Source: Psettodes erumei (lineage: Eukaryota; Chordata; Actinopteri; Pleuronectiformes; Psettodidae). From it: a DNA stretch of 64,000 bases. Positions 14,201 to 28,500 of this stretch are shown piece after piece. Numbering within the stretch: position 1 is the stretch's first letter; the number at the start of each line of letters is the position of its first letter. The notes under the pieces were generated by a model that was not told where the DNA came from, did not search any database, and was given only the letters and a program-made list of their open reading frames with translations. Where the stretch lies: positions 247,001-311,000 of the forward strand of contig JAFBJZ010000916.1 of the NCBI GenBank assembly GCA_016785225.1, read 5' to 3'. Position numbers and translations under genes: made by a program.

Positions 14201-15600
14201 AGAACTGATGCGTGGCGGTGGGGGCTGGGCCTTTTCACGGGGGTCACATTTGTCTGAGAGGTTTTGTGTGTCTGTGTTCCCCCGGACTGATCAGAGAGCC
14301 TCCGTCCATTTTCCCCTCATTAATATTTGATCAGAAATAGCTCTTGTTCTTGCTCTAGTGCTGCGCGTGCGTTTTGTGTGTGCACATTGTAGCTAATGGA
14401 GTCACGTGCGGTAAATAAGAGTCAAACAGGCGGCCTGAAACGTGTCGCGTCATCACAGGTTACGTCATATGACGGCTACGCACTCAGGACTTCATAGTTA
14501 GGTGAAGCGGATCGATAAGCAGTTGACCTCCATTAACCACTATAGATTATAGATTAGCCTCGCTGAGGGGGGGGCCTGCAGCTGTAGAACTCATGAAACT
14601 CTGCCTCCCAACTAAAAATCGCATTAAAATGAGACAAAAGGAGCCATTGATGGGCCGTTTGCTGCGAGACAAATGCAGAAACCAAGATATCAGGCAGAAG
14701 CTGTTGCAGAATTACAGTACGGGTGGAGGGGGGGGGCAATAAAAATAAAAGCTGGAGAGATAAGTTGCAAGCCAAAGCACCCAAGACAGAGAGAGGTGAA
14801 GATAGAGACAAGGGCTGATGAAAAACACCCCGGAAAAAGAGAGAGTGTGATGTTCACAGAGAGGAACGCAGACAGACGGAGAGAGGGAGATGAAAAAAAA
14901 GCGAAGGCTCAGCGAGAGAGTGAGAGTGAGACAGGAAGTTAATGGGGAGCTTGAGAAGGTAATGGACTGTAGATCCCTTGCGGTCTGACGGGAGTCCCCT
15001 TCAACCTGTGTACTTTTAGATGTCGTCTGCTGCGGTGTGTGCAGAAGAGCACAGGGCAGCTCACGCGGTCGCCCCGGGGCAGCGCTGCAGTTGAGTTTCA
15101 CCTTCCAGAGGAATAATTTGACTTGTTTTGGTCGGAGTTGGACGTTATAATGAACCTGTCTTAATTCCAGCAATTGGGGGGAAAAAAAGGGGGATGTGAA
15201 GGAATAAACAAGAATTACTGCACAAACCCACACACTGAAGACATCCTGGCGTCATTTTGCCTGCACTGATAATGCCTTTCCGACCCTCTTTGTGTGTATG
15301 TGTGTGTGTGCGCGCACTTTGTGTGTTTGATGTGTGGGTGGCCGAGAATGCGCGACCATGTGGCTTTTTGTTTGCAGAAGAACAGGTTAGGGTGCTCACA
15401 TCCTTGAATTCGTTAACCATGAGGAACACATGGCCTCATATTTGAGTGTGTGTGTGTGTGTGTTTTCAGTTTTCATTTGATAATTTACTCATAATTTAAA
15501 TTATTTGTTGATTATTGATGAGGCTGTGAGCAGGAGCGAGTTGTTCAGCTTCACTGTCATGCTTTGTGACAGGGCAAGAGAAGGTGACAGAAAAGGCAGA

Positions 15601-15644
<44 letters not shown>

Positions 15645-18600
15645 TACACACTGCGCTGTAGTGTGAAATAAGAGGAAATGTAAGGTAATGTAAAGGCGCC
15701 AAACGTTTGCAGCAGTGCAGCTGGAGTTGCAGGTGGCAGCAAACCCTGCCGCAGTCTACAGCGCATCCGCACTCTGCGGTTACTGCATGTGCACAGAGAC
15801 GGCTACCTGCAACCCCGCATACGCGAAGCTCCGCCATTTTTTTTGGCGCTCAGTTTCCACAGATTCGGACCCAGACATGCAGTTAATTTCTCCATCCGGT
15901 GTTAAATTCGCCACAAGGAGCTAAACCTGAGTCCAGCAGACGGTAAAGGAGCTCCTGAAGGTGCGCTCCCTCGATGGGGACGGTGGAGCAGGTCGACACA
16001 AGCCACCCGTGAGATCCATCCGTCTGCTACTGGTTGTGATATGATCGTGTCATACGGCGTGGCTGCCGTTTAAGGCTCCTCTGGGATACTTGGCGCTCTC
16101 GGGCCTGGAAGTGTTGCAACCTTGTTCCGATCAAATCCCACTTTGCATCTTGGGAGTTGACAGTTTTAGTAAAACGCACGTTAGCGATTTAATTTCCCTA
16201 TTGTGCAGCTATGCTTGCAACAGAGCATGGCTTTGTTTTTTTTTTTTTTGGGGGGGTTATGAGCTGAAAAGGCTGAGAACTGCTAAGAGTGGCATTTCTA
16301 GTAAGTATCTCCCGACACATTTTTAGGGAGGATTTAACTCTAAACTCTTTAGACGGCTTCCTTTTTGTCAAAACAGCAGATCTGCTCAGACTGCAGCGGT
16401 GGGGGGGTGGCGGGGTCCTTAATTAGCCCAAACATTAGCTCTGTTTCAGCTCACTAGCTTGAAGCGGGCAAAGGGGGAGGGTGAGAAGAAGATGAGGAGG
16501 GGAGAAAAACGGGGCGGCAGAGCGGGGTGTAAGAAGGAAGAGAGATGGGAAGTTGGAGTGACCGAAAAGTTCCCGCCAAAACCGTTTCTTCCCACCTACC
16601 GTCTGTCTTTAACATCTGCAACACGGCTTCCCTTCAGGAAGAAAAAAACAAAAAGGATGCGCTCGTCGGTTTGCAGACGTCACCTGCTCGGGCTTATCTC
16701 TCGACGTGGATGACAACATGCCTGGTTAAAATATGGGGCAATGGCCAAGTGCGTGTTTGTTTGCGCGCCTCGGAGAGCGGGAGCGAGTAGCTAACAGTTC
16801 GCGGCTTGAATGGCCGTCGCCCAAATTCTGTTGTCACCCACCCTGTCTCAACATGTCTGCGGATTATTTTTTTTTAATCAGCCAAACACATCTCTGGCCC
16901 GACAGCGGAGATTTATTTCTGACAGAAAAAAGCTTCCCCTTCTGGTTTTGTCAAGCTGTTCCTGATCATAAATATATCTATTTTGTTATCGAAGGACCTT
17001 CTTTTTTTTTTTTATTCTTGTCAGACGAGACGGGGCCTGCCAGCGAGTTATTCTGCCTCTCTAACAAAACAAAATGAGCAATAGTCGCCTGCTCTTTTGT
17101 TTTTTTTCTCTTTCTCCATCCCATCTTTGATACGATAAGAATAAAAAGCCAGGCCTACACGCCTGCTTTTGTTAAGGGGGTTTGGCGCGTATTTTTCCAC
17201 CGGGGAATAAACGGAAACGAAGCGAGTGATGCTTCAAAACAAACGCGCACGCACACACGGAGCGATCGGGTATGAATGAACGGGTGTGTGTAAATGTGTC
17301 TGTGGGCGTGTGTTCATGAATGCGAGGTGTGCGTGCGTGCTCGACGTAACCCCGCGGTTCATATCCATGCATATCATTTACAGAAGACGTTGTCATTCGG
17401 GCGGACAGGTTGAATCTTGATGTGAACGGAGCGGGTTCTCAAACAGAACTAACTCGTTATCTCACGTCGTCCCGCTGACTCAGCCCCGCGACAGGTACGC
17501 GCACCTGCACCTCAGGGCGGTCCGCACGCAGCCCTCCAGAACGAACCGGCGGACCCCAGTCTCTCCACAGGCTGTGCTGCAGTTGGACCGCTGGTCTGTC
17601 ACTCGGGCGACCGCGCTCTGACCCTGGTATTTTTCTCGGCCCGGTGCAGTCATTCATTCATTCATCTCTTTATTGTCTCTCCCTGTTTATCTCGGCCGCT
17701 CGCGTCCTTTATCCGATTCTTCTTTTCGCTGCTTTTCTTCACGGCCTCTCGGCCTTTCGCTGCTCTTCCTGCTGTCTGCTCTCTGCTGTGGCGTTTGACT
17801 CTGAACTTCTCTTCTCTCTCTCTCTCTCCCTCTTTCTCCCCCGTCTGTCTATAAATAGCAGTCTCGTGGGCTGGAGGTGTTAGCAGCAGCAACAGCAGCG
17901 CATGATTCATATTTCGGAGATTTCGTATTGTGCTTCTCCTCTTCCTCCCCTCCTCTCACATGAAGAGGCATCTTGGATCACATTCAAATTACTCTCACCC
18001 CGGTAAACTCTGTGTGTGAGGGAGTGTCTCCCCTGAATGGAGGCCACAAACAGCCGTGGCCTCCATTCATCAAAGCGGTCTCCTCTTTAAACTCCCTCAA
18101 AACGTCGAGCGAGCTGATCTCGCTTTGCAGACATGGACAAATACAGATGGCTTTCCACAGTGGCCGCAAAATGCCAAAAGATTGTGCCCGTGTTTCCACA
18201 GGGCCCGGCACATATTTATGGAAATGCAACCACTTATGCATGCAAATGAAATACGTGTGCAAGCGCATGTTCGACCATCCATATCAATGCATTCACACTG
18301 ACATGCCTGGAAACACACACACACACACACACACTCACACAGCATTTAGGGTCTGAGTGAGTAAGGGGGTCTGAGGTCAGATTTAGGGTCAGCGCTGGGG
18401 TCACTTGAGGGGTCCATTAGAAGGGTCTCTCGTTTCTCTACGAGCGATAGATCGGCAGACACGTTTCAAAGGAGAAAAAGAAGAGAAGAACTCGTCCAAC
18501 ACGTGAATCATATCTAATGTCCTGCGCCACAGGATGCGATTGTGCAATCTCACAGTCAATTCTGGTGTTTGTTTGTGTGTGTGTGTGTGTGTGTGTGCGT

Positions 18601-21600
18601 GCGTGTGTGTGTGTGTGTCATTTTCCCATTGCTCTTCATTAGCACTGTTTGGCGTTCAGTTCTCAGTAGGAAAACATGAAAGCACGTGGCTTCTGCTTCC
18701 ACAGGCGATCCATGCCAGCTTCCACCATGCTGCTGCTTCTTCTTCTTCTTCTTCTTCTTCTTCTTCTTCTTCTTCTTCTTCTTCTTCTTCTTCTTCTTCT
18801 TCTTCTTCTTCTTCTTCTTCTTCTTCTTCTTCTTCTTCTTCTTCTTCTTCTTCTTCTTCTTCTTCTTCTTCTTCTTCTTCTTCTTCTTCTTCTTCTTCTT
18901 CTTCTTCTTCTTCTTCTTCTTCTTCTTCTTCTTCTTCTTCTTCTTCTTCTTCTTCTTCTTCTTCTTCACCTTCTTCTTCTTCTTCTTCACTTCTTCTTCT
19001 TCACCACGTCTTCTCCTCTCGTCTGCCTTCGCTCGTACCACTGCCCTCTCCTCTTCCTTTACGGTCGCACAGATTATGCACTCGACACACACAGAACAAT
19101 TGGTTTGTATGATGTGCATACTGTAAATTTTACACTGATTGACTCATTTTAAAGATACAGATTTAGCTTTAACTGTTATCATAGTGAGGACTCCACCGTG
19201 ACAGGTACGATAGAGGTAGCGCCTTTTATTTGAAGCAGGCTTGTGTTTGAGGCAGGGCTTTGTTTTTTTTTAATTCCCTCTTTGTTGAAGTATAATTGGT
19301 CATAATTCAGTAGCAGGCCCCGTGTCGACGGCCTTTATTTGTCCGTGTCGACCACGCCCCCCGCCATTGTTGGAGACCCATGTTAACCTGACTGCCGGTT
19401 TTTATTTGCGGAAGCACGGTATTGGCAGCTACACTGGTCGTACTGGTCGTTCATTCGAGTAGTTTTTTTTTCTCTCTCTCCGAACAACAGTCCCTTATTA
19501 AGTAGGTAAACAAGCTGCGGATGACTCCCAGTGTACAGTGAGACATGATATGAATCACTCCACAAGTTCCACCACATATTTATTTTTATGACAGTGTCGT
19601 TTATTGATATATTTATATGTATTTGACAGTTTGATCATTACAGTAGCACCTGTCAGCTGAGTTAGATTTTAAACCCGCTGACACAGGTTTCTGCCACGCG
19701 AAAACGTGACAGACGTTTTTTAACGTCCGTCATCTGTGGGACGGCGTACCCGCAGGAAAGGTCTCGCCACCCGCTCGGGTTCTGCATCGCTTGCTCCGCG
19801 GGCGGACCGTGACGGTGGTAATGTTTCCAGAGGGTGGGGAGCTCGGTCTGCGCCGCAGGCCTGGCCAGATGTTTGATTCGCTCTGCCCTCGATACACCGA
19901 GCACCTTTTTTTTTTTTTAAGAGAGCGCGGTGCCTGACGTGAAATGATGCCGATGATGGACGCAGAGAGACGGGAGGTTGGTTTTCAGGTTCTTCTCAGA
20001 CAAATGAATGATTGACCCCGAACGTCCGACCGTGACATGAGCACGCGCGCACAGATATGCTGCTGAGCGTGTTGGCACAGTGGTGCCCAGTGGGTCACGT
20101 CGTCGCACGCACACGCACACACTCCTCTCTTCTCTTATGAGCGTGTGCGAACGGCCCGCTAGCTGTCGCATAAAGTCACAGAAGCCGTTGGAACAGCGAA
20201 ACCGCCTTTCAAAAACCAAATCTATTCACCAATGCAAACATCCTGCTGGAGCAGCACATCCTTTAGCCGCGCGCCATCACACGTGCCGCATTCGCCGGCG
20301 CTCGTGTCTCTGCACCGTACGGTGTGCAGTGTACAGTGTTTTCTCCCTTACGCCATTTCTGCCTGACTCGTGAACTTTCTTACCAACTCGCTGCCTCCCT
20401 CCGACTTCAGCCTGTTTTGCCGACCTCTTGTAAACCTCCAGCAGCGTGACGTAACCCGTATTTGTGTACGTGCGCACACGCTTTTGTGTGTTTTTATGTC
20501 AGCCAGAAAGCCTCACAGAGGCATTTCTGTTGACATTACCCCCCACTCCCCCTCTTTTCTGTTCCTGTCCCTTCGTGCCCCGTCTGGAACATTTGGGACC
20601 ATTGTGGTGTATTTTATGTGTCGATGATCCATCACAACAATCTCTTTCTCTTTGGCACTTTTGTCACACGCCCAAACACCCAATACCGTCGATGACCGAT
20701 GTTTGGATGGCAGCCTCATATATTTTGATCATTGTCACATTTTAAATGAAAATGCCAAAGATGTTAACTTGTCCAGTTTTGTTGCCTTACATTGTAGAGA
20801 ATTAAATATCTTTGACTTATAGGCTATTGGCACTTGGGGTTCTGTGAAATTGTGATGGAAAAATCTTTATTCTGACATTTTAATGACCATTTTATTGAGA
20901 AAATAATTGGCAGACTAAATGATAGTGAAATAGTTGATAGCTTGCGGTCCCAATGCAATCCCATTCTATTAAAAAAAAGAATAATTTGCAGGTGTGTAAC
21001 TTAATAACAGCTTGTGCATTGTCCGCAGTCATTGCTATGACTTGACAGCTCATCACGTACTCGCCTCATCTGCCAGAAATTCGAACCATTCAACATTCAC
21101 GCCTCGGCTCATTTTACCTCGAGGCGGTTGCCACTGTGCTTTGAGGAATCTGACGCACGAAAACGAAACGAGCAGCATCCGTGTCTCATCCAGTGTCTCT
21201 TACTTCCTCGGCCTGACCCTTATGCCATCTTAGACTCCACTGTACGGATAATTTAAGCAGTAATTGTGTTCGCCTGGGCTCGGAAAGACGTTCAATCGTT
21301 GCCCATTGTCGTCATTGTTCGTAAGACGGCAGGTTGGACATCTTTTGCGCTGTACCATGTTCGGGTGTGTGCGTGCGCTCTTTGCCTTTGTGCCCTTTTG
21401 TACAGTGTATGGATTTTTTTTGGGAGCATGCGTGCACGTGGGTGCGTGCACAGCGATGGGAGGCCTCGGCTATTGTACAGGTCTTCGTAAAGCTAATTGT
21501 AGTCAGGTGTGCTTTGTGATTAATTACAGTGTTTCCTTTCAGAGGCGACAGAGCTGTACATTATTGTAATTACCGAGCTTCTCTCCTCATAAGAACGTCT

Positions 21601-22482
21601 GCCAACCATTACTCCGAAGCAGAGGCAGGTGAAATAACAAAGTCACTTGCTGATTAAGCTTCGGATCAGGACCCAAAATGGGTCGGAGCTTGAACTCTGG
21701 TGAGAAAAAAAAAAGAGCAGTTAGAAGTGCTTGTGTTAAGATAAACTCTCAAGCCAGAGGTCCAGGCGAAATGTTACAGGTGCTACCAGGCCCGCTCAGA
21801 GCAACATGCAGTGTGGGCACGGGACAATACCTTTAAGTTTCTTAATCATACTTTTAAAAATAGATGTGTGTGTGTGTGTGTGTGTGCAGTGTGGAGGTGG
21901 TGGAAGAAGCCATGCGAGGACAGACCTTTTTAACTTAAGAAAAAGAAGAAGTTAATTTGGTCCTTTCTGTCTTCTTAAGCAAGTAATTTTGCTGTCACGT
22001 TATGAAAACCCTTTTAACTTCCGTTTTAGGAAAGTGGCTTTGTTGAAAAGTTTGAATCAGGGCTTATCGGGGTATAATAGTTTGCTTGGGGAAAAAAAAA
22101 TTGCGTGTGAATTGGAGTAGCGGTCCCATTAGCGAGGCCCCGTCGTCATTAGCGCACTTAACTTCCCGGAGAATAAGACTCATTATGAAGTTTTACAGTT
22201 CTGCTTTTGTTTCGATCGACGGCTCATTATCTGCGCCGTCTTCCTCTCCCGCCTGCCTCCCACTTCAGCCTCGCGCCACCTTCCAGCGCGTTCTCACCCT
22301 CCTCCTTCCTCTGCATCCTGTCCTCCCCCACCTCTGAGCATCTTTAACGTCCGCCGTTCCTCTCCTCCATTCCTGTTGTCGATGTGAGCGCTGGACCCGC
22401 TCGGCCCTTGTGACGCTGACATCTGTCTATTAGCAGAGGGAAGCGGTGCTGAGACAGACAGGCACCTCTGCAGTAACCCTAC

Positions 22483-22545
<63 letters not shown>

Positions 22546-25500
22546 ACATGATGTTCTCACAGTTATTGCATCATTGTGTCATATAATCTGACCTCCATTT
22601 CTGCCTGCCTTGCCCCCCCCCCATTTCCATCTAAATCTGCTGGAGCTCGCACACTTGGCCGGACTCTGGCCGTTAAGGAAGCTGCTATCTTGTCTCGTTT
22701 CCTCGAGTTTTTACGGCAAAGTGTCGTCGTTCACTTAACGGGCGTTACTGTGAGTGTTTTGTGGCGAGAGAGAGAGTAGGTACCGTGTGGAACATTTCTG
22801 CATTGTGCGTGTCATCCTGACAGGAAAGACTTCAGAGGACAAATATGCCCATTTCCTGTTCCTCTAACCTCACTTCCGTCCTTGCTTCTGCTCTCACCCC
22901 TCCCCCCTCGCTTCCCGCCCCCTGTTTTGTCGGTCACGTGTCCATATCTGTATACTCTGCTTAATTATCCGTACCTTTTATTGTGGCCTTTCAAGGAAAT
23001 AGGAAAGTAAAAGTTGTTTTATCCTCTTTGCTTGTGTGTGCATACACCCAAATGTAACCACCGCTTGTGATGGTTAGAGCCGGTTTCTACCATTTCTCAG
23101 CTAAGAGGTCTGCTTCAAATCGCTTGTGTTCGTCTGAAAGAGCGAGACGGAGACAAAAGCGGGAGAAAAACTGGGCTAATGTCTTGTAGCAGCGTGCGGT
23201 AATGGACTCTCATCTGGAACAAATTAACCCCAAAACCTGCACGTAACAAAAACCACAGTCAGTCGTCGGGGGGAGACCCACAGAGCAACACACACAAACC
23301 TGCACGCACACGCGCACACACACAGACACGTCTGGCTGCTGGACGCTGCTGGAGCCCGTCCAGTTGTCTGTCACAGATTGCTTCGGCCTCTGTCAGTACC
23401 CTGTATCTGTTTAACTTCTCTGGTTACCCTCTCCGAAGCTCAGAGCCTAAATCAGTCCCCCCCCCCGTCTCAACCAACCAGCTGCCGAGGAAAATATATA
23501 GGCCACCACGAGGGGAGGAAAAGGGCAAAAAAGACATGAAGAAGTGAAGGACACGAGGGGGCATGGAGACGTGAGGGGGGGGGGGAGAAGGATGACCTGT
23601 TTCGCTCTCACCTCATTTCTAACTCTCTCCTCACTCTCTCCTCTTCCTTTCAACATAAGCGAACCCCCCCTTCATGTTTATTGCACAGGCCGGAGGTGTG
23701 TGTGAGTGGTGCGCCTTTGTGGCTTTCGCACGGTTTGTTTTTTCACGCGCGTGCCTGTCTTCAGGGTTTCTGTTAACCTGCTGACCATCCTCGGGGGCTG
23801 GCGGAGGGGTTGGAAATGAGACCACGGCGCCGGCGCCAGCGCAGCAACCCTCGCACGTACATCTCCGACACGGCGTGTAGTATTCTTAGAGTCGGTGCAT
23901 GTTTGTGCCAAAAGCTCGACTGTGTACATGTAAACAGACAGTTGGTTACTGTGACTAAAGTGGATGTTGGGCTGACGTATCATAAATATTGATATTGATA
24001 TTGATAATGAGTCAAAGTTTCTGGCACTCAGCTTTCCAGATTTGGAACGTGTTCCAGATGCTTGGCTTTCTTTTTCCGAACAATCCTGCCATGGTTGTCG
24101 CAAACTTGTGACCGTCCACGTGGTCTCTCGTGCCGGTAACATCAGATGAGAACGGTGACGCACAAAACTGTCACCGAGATCAAATGTCGTCGTCTGATGA
24201 TAACTAAAAAGAATTCATGCTGACGCATATTCAATCATGTTGGGCTGCTTTCTCTTACTTTGTAGGCTATTTCAGATTTATGTGGCAATGTGTGCAGAAT
24301 ATATATTTTAAAAAAACACTAAATATTGATTTGGTTTGTGCACAGGACACCGTCATTACAAACAGTGGGATTTTTCTCCCCACTCTTGAGTAACTTCCAG
24401 CTGATTGCCTCGTTAGCACGTCCATGCTGTTTGTTGCACAATCTTAAATGCACAGGGTGCTGCCACATGATTGGACGCCTGTGGCTGCTGATGCTCTTTA
24501 AAGTGAAACCGGAGAGGTGCTAAAGTTCAGCCCGGGCGTTAAGAGCGGAGGGCCCGCGCTTAATGGAGTGTAAAGGGATCGCCCCCCCTCCCACGTTACG
24601 TAATAGTTTTATCTGGGACGCCCCCCGTCCTCGTCTCCAGCACTGGCCCCGGCCCTCCGTTAGCTCATCAGTTACTGTAACAGTGTCAGGACCCCGGCGC
24701 AAGACGTCATTTACACCCTGTGGAATCCTGGGAAACGCATGCTGCTCGACAACAGGCGTGGATATAGAGTGTGTCTCAGTAATGAACTCCAACCAGCAGC
24801 ATCTGTTGGCGTTTTAGCCACCGTCGGTGGGGATTTAACGTAGCATCCTCCTGCAGCAGACGGGACGGCCCTTCCTCCTTCAGACCACGCCGGCCCGCTC
24901 GACGGGATTTCTCGTTTTGATTGTCTAACATGTGAAAAAGATCATCTCCGCAGCAGAGATCTGTTTATGACGTGTTAACTCAGGCAGGTGGACGGAGGCT
25001 ATATTAAGGGCTGCCACCTTTCACACACAAGTACACAAACGCACACAATGAAACAACCATATATGCACTCAGAAGCTCGCATACGCTCTTCCACAGAGAA
25101 ACCACTTCGTGACTTACACATGACACGCGCTCGCACAAACACACACACACACACACACACACAGATGCATGACATGGCCCCGAGGGGTCAAATCCTGAAA
25201 AGTTCAAAGGCTCTCTGGTCCCTTCAAGGCAGCCCGGGGCCGCTGATGTATGACGCCGGTTGTGTCCGAATGTCTCATGTTTCAAATAAATCGTCGTCAT
25301 AGTTCACAGAGCATTTTACTGCCTAATCAATCAAACGAGACACACACAAAGCTCTTTTGCTAGATGCCCCTGTCAGAACTTTTAACTGTTAAACACACAC
25401 ACATTATAGCACATATTCTTACATTTAAGCATTTACCAGGTGCATAAACTCTTTGTTACTTATTTCCTCATTGAAATCCCTCATTTCATTATCTCAAATC

Positions 25501-28500
25501 CCCTGAACTTTGATTTCAGTCTCGTCCACACCCTCTGTTTCAGATTACTGCAGATAATCTTCCTGTAATACTAATGTAATAAGGAATCTGACGCAAATCA
25601 TATAAACTCCTCCAATGCAAAACTGCAAAACTCTGGATCTCCGTTTTCCTTTGTTTCCTGTATGAGTGACAATGGAGGCCATTGTTTGTTGCTAATCATT
25701 TCAGTCAAAATCACAGCCGGGACTTTGTTAGAGCGCTGGATGTTGGATCAGGTCTTTCTCAGCTGATTCGGGATTTGGGTATTAGATCATTGGCTTGTGA
25801 ATGAGGGAAAAATGTTCCACGACTTGAAGGTCGCGGGTTCACAGATGTGTTTTAACCGAAGCACTGAATCCTACCAGCTCCGTGTTTTTTAAGGGGATAC
25901 AAATGTTAAAGTTGATCGCTCCTGCAGCTCCTGCAGCCGTCTCTGTGAACTCTGGAAGTCTGGCGTGTCATCAGCTTCAACTCTGGAATTAGTCCAGGTA
26001 TAAAGTGACTCATTGTGCGTGGTGTGGTGTGGCTCCTCTGTTAAAGGATGATATTTACACCAGCAGTTCAACTCATTAGCCTCAGATTTCCTGTCTTTAC
26101 CCTTGGCTCAAGATGGCCGGATCAAGTGGCTGAACTGCAGGGAGGCCATGCTTTTTAGAATGCATCCTGCTCGTATTCCGGGGGAATCCCGTGAATGGAA
26201 AAGGGGAACGAAGCGAGTAACGGTTGGGGAGCGAGAGGAGAGAAGGGAGAAAGTTTGAGGAGAGAGGAGAAGAGAGGAGCAGCGAGGAGACGGGGAAGAA
26301 GGAGGGGAGATGAGGCGTGACCGGCAGAGCAGAGGGTAATGACTGCACTGGCACATGATGCGTGTGTGTGTGTGTGTGCGCGCGCACCCAGCCGAGCTCA
26401 GAGAGATGAGACAATAGGTTGCACAGTGAGCGGCAGACAGGCAGAGATGGCACCTATTGTTAACACACACACACAAGGCTTCTTATTGAACCCTTCTTGA
26501 TGAATGGGTTTGTTTGTTGCATCTTTTTAAAAAAAAAATCACACAAAGAAAAAACGATCAGCATGTCCCTCCCGCAGAAGACCGATACCTGATCAGCTTT
26601 CACTGTTCGCAAGAAAAAAAACAAAACATTCTGAAGAATTGAATGCAACGCATCATCAATAACCGGGAAAACCACCGTTGTGTGTGTGTGTGCGTGTGTG
26701 TGTATCTTGCCACAGTTACTACAACTGGTTTGCAGCCGCAACTGGGTCAGTCTGCAGTTCACACACAGACACACACACACACACACGCGCGCGCGCACAC
26801 ACACACATGGCCCTGGTTACTGCAATATGTAGACCGGTGATTGATGGGTAACCAAAAACCACCTAAATAGGAGGAGAGGAGGAGGGGAGGGCTGGGTGGT
26901 GATGGAGAGACTGAGAGGAAGGAGAAGACAAACTGATAAAGTGAACGCACTGTGGTGGTGGGTGGTGGGGGGGGCATCTGAGGAGGCCGTGAACATGTGC
27001 GCTCTTGTCCGCGATGTCTCTTTTAAATGATGAGATCTCTTTCTTCCCCTTCTGACTTTTTCATGGAACTTATTCACCCACTGTTCAGTCGCTCTTATTC
27101 ATAACAGATGCTCGCTCGCTCTTTCTCTCTCTCTCGCTCTCACACTCATTTGCTGGCTAACCATAACAAGCTGTGGTAAAAGGTCTCGGAGAGGTTCTGG
27201 TTGGTGTGTGCAACTCAAATATGCACATATGTGTGTCTTTTTGTACACATGCTTATTAGGTGTGTGTGTGTGCGCGCGCACGCGCTGCAGGGGGTTCGTG
27301 GGTTCTTTGCAGGAGACCGTTTCCAGATTGTGGGGGGTCTGAAAGACACATACTAATGGAGCACACCGTGACTTTTTTTTTTTCATGCATTTACACACAC
27401 GCGCACACCTACACGCACACACACATGCAGACATGACCCAACCCGACCATGAGCCCCTATCCCCCACCACTGCAGGTCCTCGCTCTGTATAGAAACAAAT
27501 TGGCTCGTTCGCAGAACCAAGATGCTTAATGTAATAAAGATTTACAGGTCCTGATTTTTTTCTGCAGTGACCAATCAACGTTCTTCGCAATGTGGGTCAG
27601 GACTCACAAGGTTGATCAGAGGGAAAATCAAACTGGGTCAACAACACATTCTGGCGAAACTTGGATGAAACACTTAGACTTGAGCTAAACTCTCTAAAAA
27701 GGGGGTTGCGTGACTACGTGACTGTGGCCTTCTGAATGGCGCTAAGTGTTCTGCTTTATCTTGGAAGAATTATTTTAAAGCGTAAGATATGAGGTCGTGA
27801 TCAGTTTCTGGGAAAACAAACAAACAAAAAAAAAAACGATCTCAAATCTTCCACAGCGAGCCTTATTATCGCAGTCCTGATTGTGTTCTTCATCAGCAAA
27901 GTGTATTTTTGGACGCAGCTGCAGACCTGAGTCTTTGTCCTTCTCGTCATGTGGTTTTTAAACTAAATCATCTCTAAATGCCCTCAGAAACAAAACGCTT
28001 TGCATAAAGAGGCTCTAAGAAAATCACTTTCATCAGTACCTTTGACCCAAAGCGTATTTTGCTACTCGGAGGATGGTCTGCAGATAGTTAGCTTAACTTG
28101 GTTTGTGTACAGCATCCATGTATACATGGTAATTAGCTATAAAGAGGTTTTTGATCTTGAATCAAAAGTGAGCGCTTCCCTGGAATATATGCCACCTTTC
28201 CCCAGATTGGATTGTGACATTGTAACTGTAGATAAGTGCACATGTAGTTGCACGTTCTTGTTTCGCTATGTCAATCCGAATTGTCAGATCAACCACGCAA
28301 TTCGATCATCTGATCTGATGAAGGCATCTCTGTTTGTATTCAAATCACCCTATTCAGCCCTAAAACACTTGTAACGCGTGTAAAACAGGTTTAGTGACAA
28401 ACCAGTGCATCGCAGCAGTTCCTTTACTTTCCTTCCATTTTGGAATTTTTGGTCCCTTCTGTAAACAAATTACTATAATGGGCCGCCCGAGAAATGGATC

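Larger units (their letters stand above)
2778..18735. other. Intron 1, left part
   Basis: No coding exon recognised on either strand. The sequence contains many (TG)n/(CA)n tracts (listed separately), GA/CT-rich stretches (for example 5940-6370 and 9080-9240), an (AT)10 run at 4823-4842 and an A-run at 11771-11793. CpG-dense patches lie at about 7840-8000, 13890-14180 and 17460-17640 and could be regulatory, but I see no defined element. Open frames here are short, or are translations of dinucleotide repeats. Confidence 0.6.

Noticed and set aside
18534..19152. Long reading frames of poly-Ser, poly-Leu, poly-Phe and poly-Lys
   Set aside because: They are translations of the CTT/GAA repeat in all frames and have no gene context.
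28000..28374. Open frame of 124 codons in intron 1
   Set aside because: No recognised domain and no splice or promoter context; plausible by chance in 30 kb.
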